DNA of 64,000 nt. Source: an uncultured Bacilli bacterium (GTDB lineage: Bacteria; Bacillota_I; Bacilli_A; RF39; UBA660). Where the stretch lies: assembly GCA_934120715.1 (NCBI GenBank), contig CAKOUW010000001.1, forward strand, positions 372,001 to 436,000. Reading direction: 5' to 3'. Shown in pieces: positions 44,575 through 52,262 of this stretch. Position 1 is the stretch's first letter; each line of letters opens with the position of its first letter. The position numbers were made by a program, and so were the translations under genes. The notes beneath the pieces are model-generated. The model worked only from the letters and a program-made list of their open reading frames with translations. It was not told where the DNA came from and ran no database searches.

Positions 44575-46161
44575 TTACATAATTTTTTTTACTCTCTTAT
44601 AATCTTCATAATTACCAGGTGTTACTTTTAATGATTCATTTTCAAAGTAAATAATTTTTGTTGCTAGCTCGTTTATAAAGTATCTATCATGAGAGATAAA
44701 TAATATAGTTCCATTATAATCATTTAAGGCATTTTCTAATATTTCTTTTGTTTTTATATCAATATGATTAGTAGGTTCATCTAATATTAGAAAGTCATTA
44801 TTTTCTTGCATTAGACAAAATAATTTTAAACGTACTTTTTCTCCTCCTGATAGGTTTTTTATTTTTTTTAGAATGTTATCTTTAAAGAAATAAAATTTAT
44901 TTAGGGCGCTTCTAAGATTTGCTTCTTCACCTATCCAATAATTTTTAGCTTCTTCTAGAACTGTATTATTATCATTTGTAAACTCTATGTGTTGAGGGAT
45001 ATAGCCACACTTATGATTAGAATTTTTTAAAATGTATTTTATTAGAGTAGATTTACCACAACCATTTGGTCCTATGAGGCAAACTTTTTCCTGGTAATTT
45101 ATTTGTATTTTAGCATTTTTTAATATTACTTTATCTGGATAAGATATATTTATGTTATCTAGTCTTAAAACTATTTTGCTGTCTCTTTCTGATGTGAATT
45201 TTAGGGGAATATTTTCTTTTTCTTTGGGTTTTTCTAGTTTTTCTAACTTATTAAGTCTTTTTCTAATACTTTCAGCTCTTTTAAAGAACATTTCATTTTT
45301 AGCTAAATTACCATATTCAACTAGTCTCTTTATAGATTGTTCCATAGCTTTAATTTGCTTTTGTTGATCTTTATAATCTTTAAATTCTTTTTCAATACGA
45401 TTATCATTTTCTAATAAAAAGTTAGTGTAATTTCCAGGGAAGATATTAACTTTGGCATTTTCTAAAAGAATTATTTTGGTGGCTGTTTGATCAAGAAAAT
45501 ATCTATCGTGTGAGACCATTAAAATAGTACCTTTATAGTTTTTAAGATATTCTTCTAACCATTCTAAGGTAGCAATATCAAGATGATTAGTTGGCTCATC
45601 TAAAAGTAAGATATCAGCATCACTTATAATTATAGAGGCAAAGGCTATAATAGATTTTTCTCCACCTGATAAGGTATTAAATTTTCTATTTAAGAGTTCT
45701 TTATTTATCTTAAAACCTTTTATTACTTTTTCTACTTTAGCATCTATTTCATAACCTGACATATTGATAAAATCTGTTTGAAGATTAGAATATCTTATTA
45801 TTAACTTTTCAATATTATCAACACTAGCATTAGTTATTTTTTCTTCATATTTATCTAGTTCTTTTTTTAAAGCAATTATATCTTTAATACCACTATATAA
45901 AACATCTTTTACTGTTGTTTTGTCATCTTGATCTTCAACTATCTGTTTTAAATAACCTATTTTAGCATTTTTTCTTATTGATACAGTACCAGAGTCTGAA
46001 TTAATTAAACCTGATACTATGTTTAGGATTGTTGACTTTCCTGAGCCATTTTCACCTACTAGGGCTATCCTTTCATTTGTTTTTACTTCAAAACTTATAT
46101 TATTAAATACTTTATCAAAACCAAAACTTTTGGTTAATTTATTTATTCCTATTTCTATCAT
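44575..46161 (-). CDS. ABC-F family ATPase (possible ribosome-protection/antibiotic-resistance type)
   Basis: A 528-residue soluble protein with two ABC domains and no membrane part, the ABC-F plan. ABC1: Walker A GENGSGKST (about 36-44), signature LSGGEKSII (about 164), Walker B ILLLDEPTNH (about 184). ABC2: Walker A GPNGCGKST (about 365), signature LSGGEKVRL (about 430), Walker B FLILDEPTNH (about 450). The inter-domain linker (about 240-320, EKEFKDYKDQQKQIKAMEQ) is of moderate length. Members bind the ribosomal E site; the antibiotic-resistance members displace drugs from the peptidyl transferase centre. The drug-type attenuator upstream supports that subgroup here, but resistance is inference. 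SD AAGGAG precedes ATG at 46161. Confidence 0.9.
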   Translation of the reverse strand: MIEIGINKLTKSFGFDKVFNNISFEVKTNERIALVGENGSGKSTILNIVSGLINSDSGTVSIRKNAKIGYLKQIVEDQDDKTTVKDVLYSGIKDIIALKKELDKYEEKITNASVDNIEKLIIRYSNLQTDFINMSGYEIDAKVEKVIKGFKINKELLNRKFNTLSGGEKSIIAFASIIISDADILLLDEPTNHLDIATLEWLEEYLKNYKGTILMVSHDRYFLDQTATKIILLENAKVNIFPGNYTNFLLENDNRIEKEFKDYKDQQKQIKAMEQSIKRLVEYGNLAKNEMFFKRAESIRKRLNKLEKLEKPKEKENIPLKFTSERDSKIVLRLDNINISYPDKVILKNAKIQINYQEKVCLIGPNGCGKSTLIKYILKNSNHKCGYIPQHIEFTNDNNTVLEEAKNYWIGEEANLRSALNKFYFFKDNILKKIKNLSGGEKVRLKLFCLMQENNDFLILDEPTNHIDIKTKEILENALNDYNGTILFISHDRYFINELATKIIYFENESLKVTPGNYEDYKRVKKIM

Positions 46162-46173
46162 AAAATTCTCCTT

Positions 46174-46215
46174 AAAAAATAATAAAAGCTATACATCTGT
46201 ATAGCTATAGCTTTT
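46174..46215 (-). terminator. Attenuator terminator of the ABC-F leader
   Basis: AAAAGCTATA (46206-46215) pairs with TATAGCTTTT (46184-46193), a perfect 10-bp stem with a 12-base loop, followed by ATTATTTTTT. It lies 12 bases before the ABC-F start codon and cannot coexist with the 3:4 hairpin. Confidence 0.85.
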
Positions 46216-46268
46216 ATACAGATGTAGGCACGACTAAAAGATCACACCTACATCTAATATTTTTAAGT

Positions 46269-46328
46269 TTAGATGTGAGGTGTGATAAATAATGTATACA
46301 TGATTACATTATTAACATGTTTATACAT
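46269..46328 (-). CDS. Leader peptide of the ABC-F attenuator (19 aa)
   Basis: ATG at 46328, preceded by AAGGA nine bases upstream, opens MYKHVNNVIMYTLFITPHI and stops with TAA at 46269-46271. The stop and last six codons lie inside attenuator segment 1. The peptide would act by being translated (or stalled), not as a product. Drug-inducible ABC-F, erm and tet genes use comparable leaders; the sequence of this one is not one I recognise. Confidence 0.75.
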   Translation of the reverse strand: MYKHVNNVIMYTLFITPHI

Positions 46329-46353
46329 ATTATCACGTCCTTCTTTCAAAAAA

Positions 46354-46382
46354 ATTATAGCGTTATTTTAAAGAAATGTCAA
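46354..46382 (-). promoter_or_regulatory. Consensus promoter of the ABC-F attenuator
   Basis: A perfect TTGACA (46377-46382, minus strand) and a perfect TATAAT (46354-46359) are separated by 17 bases. Transcription would start near 46347, about 20 bases before the leader peptide. A strong constitutive promoter is what an attenuated gene needs. Confidence 0.9.
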
Positions 46383-46418
46383 TTCTTGGAGGAATGTTAT
46401 CGCTAATTTGTTTTGTGA

Positions 46419-47105
46419 TTATTCTAATAAAAGTCTTACAGTACCTCTATCTTCTAGTTTTGTATTAGCATCAGGAGACTGGGATACTACGGTTTCTCCA
46501 GTACCAGTATATTCTATGGTAAAGTTTGATAAAAGTTTTTTAGCTTCTTTTACGTTCATTCCTACAACATTTGGTACTTCATATGTTATTTTATCTGTCC
46601 ATTCTAGATCTTTTTCTAACTCGTTGGGTTGTTTTTCTATATCTAGGGCTTCGATTATATCAAGTAGGATTCTTCTAGCAATTGGGGTTGTAGTATAACT
46701 TGATAGAAGGGCTGTGTTTTTTGGATTATCAATAGCTAGATATAAAACTACTTCTGGATCATTTGATGGAACTACAGCCATAAATGACATTATGTAATTA
46801 CCTACTAAATATTTGCCATCTTTTACTTTTTGAGCAGTACCGGTTTTACCACCTATTCTATAACCTTCAATATAGGCTGATTTTCCTCCTCCTTTAGCAA
46901 CAACACTTTCTAGAGCTCTTCTCATAATCTGAGATGTTTCACTGCTTATTACTTTTCTAACTAGAGTCTTTTTATTTTCTTTAACTATAGTGTTTACTTC
47001 TCCTTCTGAGATGTTTTTTACAATGTATGGTTTATACAAGTAACCACCATTAACAACTGCTGATACGGCTGTTACTTGTTGTATAGGAGTTACACTTACT
47101 CCTTG
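46419..47105 (-). pseudogene. SpoVD-type class B penicillin-binding protein, C-terminal part (interrupted gene)
   Basis: These 228 codons continue the frame of the fragment at 52263-53495. They start at the junction (QGVSVTPIQQVTAVSA) and carry the third transpeptidase motif in GGKTGTAQK, followed by one PASTA domain (EVPNVVGMNVKEAKKLL to the end). A possible internal start (TTG at 47039, giving LYKPYIVKN) would yield a fragment without the catalytic Ser. In the present arrangement the transpeptidase cannot be made whole. With the N-terminal 406 codons the rebuilt protein has 634 residues, normal for SpoVD. Confidence 0.9.
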
Positions 47106-48762
47106 ACCAATTGGAGTCTATATAGGGTAACTCAAAGTTAAAATTTTTGCCACTATTATAAACTACTTTTTTACTAGAATTATCAAAATTAAATATTATA
47201 TTTAACTCTACATGCTTTCTATCATTATTAATTTTTCTCACATATACCTTCTTAATTAATAAATCAAATAAGTCTTTAAAACTATTATCTATATCTATTT
47301 TCTTATCTAATATTTCTTTTATTTTATTTAATTTTTTTAGATATTTATTTTCCTTTAAATTAGATACTTCTAATTCTTTAATTAATTCATTATTACTTTT
47401 CAATTCTTTGTTATAGTTTTCATTTTTTTCTTTAAATTCAATATTACTAATATATCCATCTAAATTAAGTTCTAATAATTTATTTTTTAAATTTACTATT
47501 CTTTTATTTTTCTCTTTTAACTCTAATAATTTATCTTTTTCACTATTTTCTTCTAATATCTTTTTATAATCTTCTAATATTATATTTAAAAGTTCTTCTT
47601 TATTAGTTAAAAAGTTACTTATAATTTTTTTGAATATTATATCTAAATGCTTTTCAAATAATGTAGGAGTATTACAAGCTTTGAGTCCACCTTTATGATA
47701 CTCTAGGCATTGCCATACAGGGTTACTATATCTTTTACCACATCCATGTCTACCAAAGTTACACTGATGCTCTACACACTCTAATTTACCTGTATAAGTA
47801 TATTTATTATCATATACATTTTTTTTACCTCTTATATAACCATACTCTTTACTTTTAGCATTAAATATTTTGTTTGCTACATCCCATATTTCTTCTGATA
47901 CTATAGCAGGTATATTTTCATCTTTATAAATTATCCATTCTTCTTTTGGTCTATATATTTTCTTATGAGTTTTGTAATCTTCTATATAACTAATATTTCC
48001 ACAGTAATATCCTTTATATTTTGGATTAGTAAGCATTCTTCTAAGAACTCTATCTGCATATGGTTTTCCTTTAGTATTTTTATATCCTTCTTCATAAAGT
48101 TTTTGTCCTATCGTTTTAAAACCATATTTACCAGTAGCATATAAACTAAATAACATTCTAATTATAGGGGCCTCATCTTCATTTATATAAAGTCTTCCTT
48201 TTTCTTTATAGTATCCTGTTATATTTCCACCACCTAATACTTTACCATCTTTAACACTTCTGTCTAATCCAAATTTAACACGACTAGATAATTTTCTAAC
48301 TTCATCTTGAGCTAGGCTAGACATTATAGTTAATCTAAATTCACAAGTTTCATCTAATGTATTTAAATTATCATTTAAAAAATTAACTACAACTCCATTC
48401 TTTAATAAATAATCTGTGTATTTAATCGAATCAATTGTATTACGGGCAAATCGAGATACTTCTTTAGTTATAATCATATCGAACTTACCACTTATAGCAT
48501 CTTCAATCATTCTTAAAAAACTTTTTCGTTTAGCTACCCCTGTTGCACTTATTCCTTCATCAATATATTTACCTACTAACTTCCAAGACTTACTATTATT
48601 TATATAATCTTCAAAAAACTTTTGTTGATTATCTAGTGAATTTAATTGTTCATCTGATTCAGTTGAAACTCTTGCATAATAGACAACTCTTAAATTCATA
48701 TCATATATACTTTTACCTAACTTCATCTCTTCTCTTGACTTTACTATATTTATATTAGTCAC
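47050..48762 (-). CDS. Large serine recombinase (site-specific integrase)
   Basis: A recombinase of about 560 residues that catalyses integration and, with a directionality factor, excision. Resolvase domain: catalytic Ser in VVYYARVSTESDEQ (about residue 34), ITKEVSRFARNTID (about 98-111) and LAQDEVRKLSSRVKFG (about 151-166). Then the recombinase domain, a zinc ribbon (CVEHQCNFGRHGCG, about 334-347, and a later C..C pair ending KACNTP) and a coiled coil (about 400-500). The last 22 residues in this arrangement (after DSNW) are encoded by host PBP DNA read in another frame. In the excised circle the same codons would instead continue WCKCLLSGTF to a stop 19 codons later. The start is uncertain: GTG at 48762 or ATG at 48726. 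Confidence 0.92.
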   Translation of the reverse strand: MTNINIVKSREEMKLGKSIYDMNLRVVYYARVSTESDEQLNSLDNQQKFFEDYINNSKSWKLVGKYIDEGISATGVAKRKSFLRMIEDAISGKFDMIITKEVSRFARNTIDSIKYTDYLLKNGVVVNFLNDNLNTLDETCEFRLTIMSSLAQDEVRKLSSRVKFGLDRSVKDGKVLGGGNITGYYKEKGRLYINEDEAPIIRMLFSLYATGKYGFKTIGQKLYEEGYKNTKGKPYADRVLRRMLTNPKYKGYYCGNISYIEDYKTHKKIYRPKEEWIIYKDENIPAIVSEEIWDVANKIFNAKSKEYGYIRGKKNVYDNKYTYTGKLECVEHQCNFGRHGCGKRYSNPVWQCLEYHKGGLKACNTPTLFEKHLDIIFKKIISNFLTNKEELLNIILEDYKKILEENSEKDKLLELKEKNKRIVNLKNKLLELNLDGYISNIEFKEKNENYNKELKSNNELIKELEVSNLKENKYLKKLNKIKEILDKKIDIDNSFKDLFDLLIKKVYVRKINNDRKHVELNIIFNFDNSSKKVVYNSGKNFNFELPYIDSNWSRSKCNSYTTSNSRISSC

Positions 48763-48845
48763 CCTGCTTTCTTCATAAAAGTATCATCCATGTGATGATG
48801 CTATCATTTTTTAATTTTATAAATACTTACAAAAAAGGCATTAGC

Positions 48846-49010
48846 CTAACTAACACCAACATTCTCAACCTTTAATTTTGATAGTTTAGAAATTAAATAA
48901 TTTTCCATTTTTTGATAAATTTCTAAACTGATAATCTTATCTTCATATAATAATTTATTTAATCTAATTCTAAATTGTAAATTAAATTCTAATTTTATTT
49001 TATCTTTCAT
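48846..49010 (-). CDS. Small ORF beside the recombinase (54 aa)
   Basis: ATG at 49010 opens a 54-residue charged helical peptide (MKDKIKLEFNLQFRIRLNKL, then LLYEDKIISLEIYQKMENYL). The pattern 'kLL.eg.It.eeY.ki...l' is common in short ORFs next to serine recombinases of Bacillota, some annotated as SHOCT-like. Such a protein could be the directionality factor, but this is speculation. No clear SD precedes it, so expression is uncertain. A weak GC hairpin with six T lies right after its stop. Confidence 0.5.
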   Translation of the reverse strand: MKDKIKLEFNLQFRIRLNKLLYEDKIISLEIYQKMENYLISKLSKLKVENVGVS

Positions 49011-49054
49011 ACTTAATTATATTTAAGTATTATTTTTATAGAATACTTTTTTTA

Positions 49055-49798
49055 TTATTTAATAATTCTAATTAATCTTTTTCCTACCTCTTCAATTTTA
49101 GTACTTTCATACTCTTCATTACGACATACTAAGCCACACAAAGTACTTAAAAATTGATTTAAAGAGATTTTACCAATTATACAATCATTCTCTAATTGTT
49201 CTAATTCTTTTACTTGTTCAAATAGCTTTTTAATCTCAGCATTCCAAGCAAAAATATCAATAAGCACCCGGGTAACAGATTTTTTGTTGTATCTTCTTAT
49301 TTCGCCTATATTATTTATTGAATCATTGAAAACACCTTCAGGGCAATAAGCATAAAAGTCCATATCTATTACTTTAAAGCCTCCATCAAACATAACATTT
49401 GTTTTACTTATATCTTGTATTAAATACTTTGATTCGCTTAACAAATTAGTGTCATAAAATAATTTATCTGAACTTCTGATAAAATCACCTATACTAATAT
49501 CCAAATTTTGTTCTAATAAATTATCACCTCTACATAATTTCATTAAATAACCATTAAATTTATTATTAAAATATGAAATCTTTATAGGAGATATAAATGA
49601 CGGTATACTCAAATCTAATTTTCGTTCAAACTTTTCTACTTTCCAGGGAGCAAGGGTTTTAAATATTTTTAATGCATAATATTCATCATCAACCTTTAGT
49701 TTATAAACGGTAGCATTTCCTCCACTGTTAATATATTCTAAAGCTTCAAAATTAAAACTACTATCAAATTTTATTTTCTTATCTTCTAATTTAAACAC
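49055..49798 (-). CDS. Eukaryotic-like protein kinase-fold protein carried by the element
   Basis: About 247 residues with most kinase landmarks: glycine loop YINSGGNATVYKL, Lys in YYALKIF, the hinge-like YLMKLCRGDNLL, a catalytic loop LIQDISKTNVMF in which the usual HRD is QD-I-S with Asp and Asn kept, and VIDMDFYAY in place of DFG (a D-x-D pattern seen in small-molecule kinases and HipA-like proteins). The C-terminal half is helical. Start: GTG at 49798 is preferred because a TTG seven codons upstream would lie only a few bases after the predicted transcription start; neither has a strong SD. As element cargo it could act in host interaction or defence; no target is known. Confidence 0.65.
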   Translation of the reverse strand: MFKLEDKKIKFDSSFNFEALEYINSGGNATVYKLKVDDEYYALKIFKTLAPWKVEKFERKLDLSIPSFISPIKISYFNNKFNGYLMKLCRGDNLLEQNLDISIGDFIRSSDKLFYDTNLLSESKYLIQDISKTNVMFDGGFKVIDMDFYAYCPEGVFNDSINNIGEIRRYNKKSVTRVLIDIFAWNAEIKKLFEQVKELEQLENDCIIGKISLNQFLSTLCGLVCRNEEYESTKIEEVGKRLIRIIK

Positions 49799-49832
49799 AT
49801 TATCACAACCAATATCCAACTGAATTAATTAT

Positions 49833-49862
49833 ATTATAGCATTAGAATTTAATTTTTTACAA
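49833..49862 (-). promoter_or_regulatory. Promoter of the kinase-like gene
   Basis: TTGTAA (49857-49862, minus strand) and a perfect TATAAT (49833-49838) are spaced by 18 bases. Confidence 0.5.
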
Positions 49863-49890
49863 TTTATAGTGTCTTGTATCAAGTAGGATA

Positions 49891-49912
49891 AAAGAATGAT
49901 AGTGATATCATT
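49891..49912 (-). terminator. Weak terminator after the fic 3' fragment
   Basis: A 7-bp perfect stem (AATGATA / TATCATT) with a four-base loop is followed by CTTTTATCC on the minus strand, about 40 bases past the stop. Confidence 0.4.
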
Positions 49913-49953
49913 TCTAATTTTACACATAAAAAGAAAGCCTCAATAGAACTTGC

Positions 49954-50382
49954 TTAATCAGCTTTTTTTATATTCCAATATCCACCATTATCAGGGCCAA
50001 CTCTTTCAATAAAATTATTATCTATTAATTTTTTTAAATTATATTTAACACCATCAGCTGTAATATTTAATTTTTCAGCCATTTCATTTCTTGTAATTTT
50101 CGGATTATTTTCTATAAGTTTTATTATTTTTAATTGATTATTATTTAATTTTATTTTCTGAGTAGTTTTCTGGGTAGTTTTTTCTAAGGCTGTATTAACA
50201 CATTCCAACATAAAATTAATAAATACATTAGCGTTTCCATTAACATGACACTTTGCAATTGAATTGTAATATTCTTCTTGGTTTATGTACATTTCTTCTT
50301 CAATAGGAATGTATTTAAAATTAGAATTCCAATTAGTTAAAATTAAACTTACCCAAAATCTAGCTAGTCTTCCATTACCATC
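49954..50382 (-). pseudogene. Fic family protein, C-terminal part (interrupted by the rhuM cassette)
   Basis: The conserved half of the Fic active site, DGNGRLARFWVSLILTNWN, begins at the cassette edge, followed by PIEEEMYINQEEYY, the rest of the Fic core and a winged helix (IKLIENNPKITRNEMAEKLN, then GVKYNLKKLIDNNFIERVG). That Fic-plus-wHTH plan is that of AMP-transferring Fic proteins. Reading upstream, the open frame runs into cassette sequence (MLKIFCSWISS), which is not Fic. Joined to the N-terminal part after removing the cassette and one GA, the motif becomes HPFSDGNGRLAR, the canonical HPFxDGNGRxxR. Confidence 0.85.
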
Positions 50383-50410
50383 TGAGGATGATATCCAAGA
50401 ACAGAATATT
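50383..50410 (+). repeat. Left terminal inverted repeat of the rhuM cassette
   Basis: Begins TGAGGATGATATCC; the first nine bases are the inverse of the right end, and ACAGAA recurs at base 19 of both ends. Confidence 0.7.
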
Positions 50411-50411
50411 T

Positions 50412-51428
50412 TTAGCAATTGATATCATTATTTTCCATTTCAATCAAAAATTTATCAAAGTCAGATTCAAATAATTTATCTTGGGTAATTCTATACTTTT
50501 CAAATTCAGAAAGTGCAAAACTTTTTGCTACCTTATGGGATACTTTACCAGGATTATCAAGTACATCTCTTTCGTTAAATTGTAAAAATACATTTAGCTT
50601 ACCTTTCCAGTCTTCCATTGTCATAGGAATATGTCTTTCAGCTTGATCCTCTGCGTAATCTAAATACATTGTAACAATTCTTTCTAAAGATTTTAATTCT
50701 TCTTTAGTTAGATAATTTTTAGCAACTATAACATCAGATGCAATTATTTTGCCATTAGGTGAATTTTTCCAATTTGTTAATCCCATATGCGTTTTTTTAT
50801 GATTTGCACGGTTTGCTATAACTTCTGCAGCCGTATTCCCATGAACAGCATAATGCATTTTATTTTGAACTGTTTTAAAAAAATCTTTTGTTATTGGTGA
50901 AGCTACATTATAGTCTAAACTTGTTGTGTATATATCAGTAATCTTTTGATAAAAATTTCTTTCACTAATTCTTATTTCTCTTATTTCCTGTAGTAATTCA
51001 TCAAAATAATTTTCATTTAAAAAAGTTCCATTTTTAAGTCTTTCTTTATCTAATACATATCCTTTTACAGAATATTGTTTTAAAATATTGATTGCCCACA
51101 ACCTAAAATCTATTGCTCTTTGGCTATTAATTTTAAATCCAACAGCAATAATAACATCTAAATTATAATATTTTGTTTTATAATTTTTTCCATCTCTAGC
51201 AGTATGTAAGAATTCCTTACATACTGAATTCTCACTTAATTCTTTTTCAAAAACATTAGAAAGATGCATTGTTATATTATTTCTTGTTGTTCCGAAAAGT
51301 TCGGCCATCAATTTTTGACTAAGCCAGACTGATTCTTCATCAACAATCACTTCTATTGTCTTTTCTTTATTTTGTCTTGTAAATATCAAAAATTCTGCTG
51401 TTGAATTTCTTATTTGTAATGTTTGCAT
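50412..51428 (-). CDS. RhuM family protein
   Basis: A 338-residue protein of the RhuM family (PF13310), named from a Salmonella pathogenicity-island gene; biochemical function unknown. Family features: a short N-terminal strand region (FLIFTRQNKEKTIEVIVDEE), the DNA-binding-like SVWLSQKLMAELFGTTRNNI (about 33-52), the conserved EFLHTARDGKNYKTKYYNLD (about 69-88), AVGFKINSQRAIDFRLWAI (about 92-110) and the C-terminal helical region (MHYAVHGNTAAEVI about 191-204; MTMEDWKGKLNVFLQFNERD about 265-284). SD CAGGAGG precedes ATG at 51428, and a TGATATAAT extended -10 at 51467-51475 is inside the cassette. The gene fills almost the whole cassette. RhuM genes are often found near Fic, toxin or restriction genes. 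Confidence 0.88.
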   Translation of the reverse strand: MQTLQIRNSTAEFLIFTRQNKEKTIEVIVDEESVWLSQKLMAELFGTTRNNITMHLSNVFEKELSENSVCKEFLHTARDGKNYKTKYYNLDVIIAVGFKINSQRAIDFRLWAINILKQYSVKGYVLDKERLKNGTFLNENYFDELLQEIREIRISERNFYQKITDIYTTSLDYNVASPITKDFFKTVQNKMHYAVHGNTAAEVIANRANHKKTHMGLTNWKNSPNGKIIASDVIVAKNYLTKEELKSLERIVTMYLDYAEDQAERHIPMTMEDWKGKLNVFLQFNERDVLDNPGKVSHKVAKSFALSEFEKYRITQDKLFESDFDKFLIEMENNDINC

Positions 51429-51466
51429 AATTCTTTGCCTCCTGACTTAATTACATTAATAAATAT

Positions 51467-51475
51467 ATTATATCA
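51467..51475 (-). promoter_or_regulatory. Extended -10 promoter of rhuM
   Basis: The minus strand reads TGATATAAT about 40 bases before the rhuM ATG; the -35 region is poor. It lies within the cassette, so rhuM carries its own promoter. Confidence 0.4.
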
Positions 51476-51514
51476 AAGCCTTCCACTATTTATATATGAA
51501 TTTTGAAAGTATGC

Positions 51515-51542
51515 CATTTTCTGTCTTAAATGTTCATCCTCA
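51515..51542 (-). repeat. Right terminal inverted repeat of the rhuM cassette
   Basis: On the minus strand from 51542 it begins TGAGGATGAACATT, matching the left end in its first nine bases and again at ACAGAA. Confidence 0.7.
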
Positions 51543-52103
51543 TCACTAAAGGGATGAATATATACAAAATAATAATGGAATATAGCAGATAAAATTAATG
51601 GATGTATTTCATTTTCTTTAGCATTTAAAAATTTAAATAAACTTTTCATTAATGCTGGAACTAATATTGATTCAGGAGCAGTATAAATAATTTCATTTTT
51701 CTTTTTTATCGCTTCACCATGGTTTCTATAATAACCATTATCATCTTCAAAATACTTCATTAAAAGTGTGTGTGCTTTTAAAAAATCATCTTCATTTTTC
51801 CAATCATATTCATCCATATTTTCATATAATTCATTAGCGTTTTTTACTTCTTGTATTTCATTTCTATCTCCAAGTACTAGTTTATCATCAATAATTCTTT
51901 CAACTGAATTTAATGATAAAGAATTAGCTTCTATAGCAAGAGAGGAATAAATAGATCTTACTTTAGATTTAATTTGTAAATTTCTTTTTTTTATTATTAT
52001 CATTTAAAACTATTAAAGATAGTTTCTGTTCTATTTCTTTAATAATTTTTTTATTTTCATCACTAATATGAAATATTGGTTCTATAGTATCTATATTTTT
52101 CAT
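51543..52103 (-). pseudogene. Fic family protein, N-terminal part (frameshifted and truncated)
   Basis: ATG at 52103 with SD AAGGAGG opens MKNIDTIEPIFHISDENKKI and a helical region, but the frame ends at 51969. The Fic sequence continues in another frame from a run of eight T (plus strand 51985-51992): KKRNLQIKSKVRSIYSSLAIEAN (in part: VRSIYSSLAIEANSLSL, the Fic inhibitory-motif-bearing N-terminal helix region of the S/TxxxEG/N type), later IIYTAPESILVPALMKSLF and FHYYFVYIHPFSD, where the cassette begins. Thus a one-base slip and an insertion both disrupt the gene. If the slip is a sequencing error or phase variation, the cassette still separates the active site. Confidence 0.85.
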
Positions 52104-52262
52104 TTTGACCTCCTTTTTATCAGACTAAATCTATTAGTATTATACTACAATTAATCTTATATTTACTAAGAAAAAAGGTAAATCTTATGAGCTCTTAATG
52201 ATACTTTTTATTTTATCTTACCTATTTTTTAGATGGATCTAGTGTAAATATAAAAGTCCCAC

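Larger units (their letters stand above)
46162..46347 (-). promoter_or_regulatory. Ribosome-mediated attenuator upstream of the ABC-F gene
   Basis: The leader of about 185 bases contains a 19-codon ORF and four complementary segments. Segment 1 (46269-46286, the end of the ORF with its stop) pairs with segment 2 (46241-46257): 17 pairs with one bulged C. Segment 2 (46247-46255) can instead pair with segment 3 (46220-46228): 9 pairs. Segment 3 (46215-46225) can pair with segment 4 (46193-46203): 11 pairs, which traps the left arm of the terminator at 46174-46215 in its loop. Full translation of the ORF would disrupt 1:2, allow 2:3 and so allow termination; a ribosome stalled early would allow 1:2 and 3:4 and so readthrough. 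Confidence 0.85.
50383..51542 (-). mobile_element. 1.16 kb cassette with terminal inverted repeats, encoding only RhuM
   Basis: Left end (plus strand from 50383) and right end (minus strand from 51542) both read TGAGGATGA, and after six differing bases both have a nearly identical A-rich block with ACAGAA at the same distance; about 18 of the first 28 bases agree. The flanks carry the same two bases on the plus strand (TC at 50381-50382 and at 51543-51544), consistent with a 2-bp target duplication. Removing the cassette and one copy gives a perfect Fic motif. The cassette holds a single gene, so either RhuM is involved in its mobility or it is a non-autonomous element moved by an unrelated transposase. 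Confidence 0.75.

Noticed and set aside
46980..47120. The PBP interruption considered as an assembly chimera
   Set aside because: The short shared core, symmetric att arms, correct orientation, recombinase at the junction and exact restoration of the frame all point to genuine site-specific insertion; read mapping would settle it.
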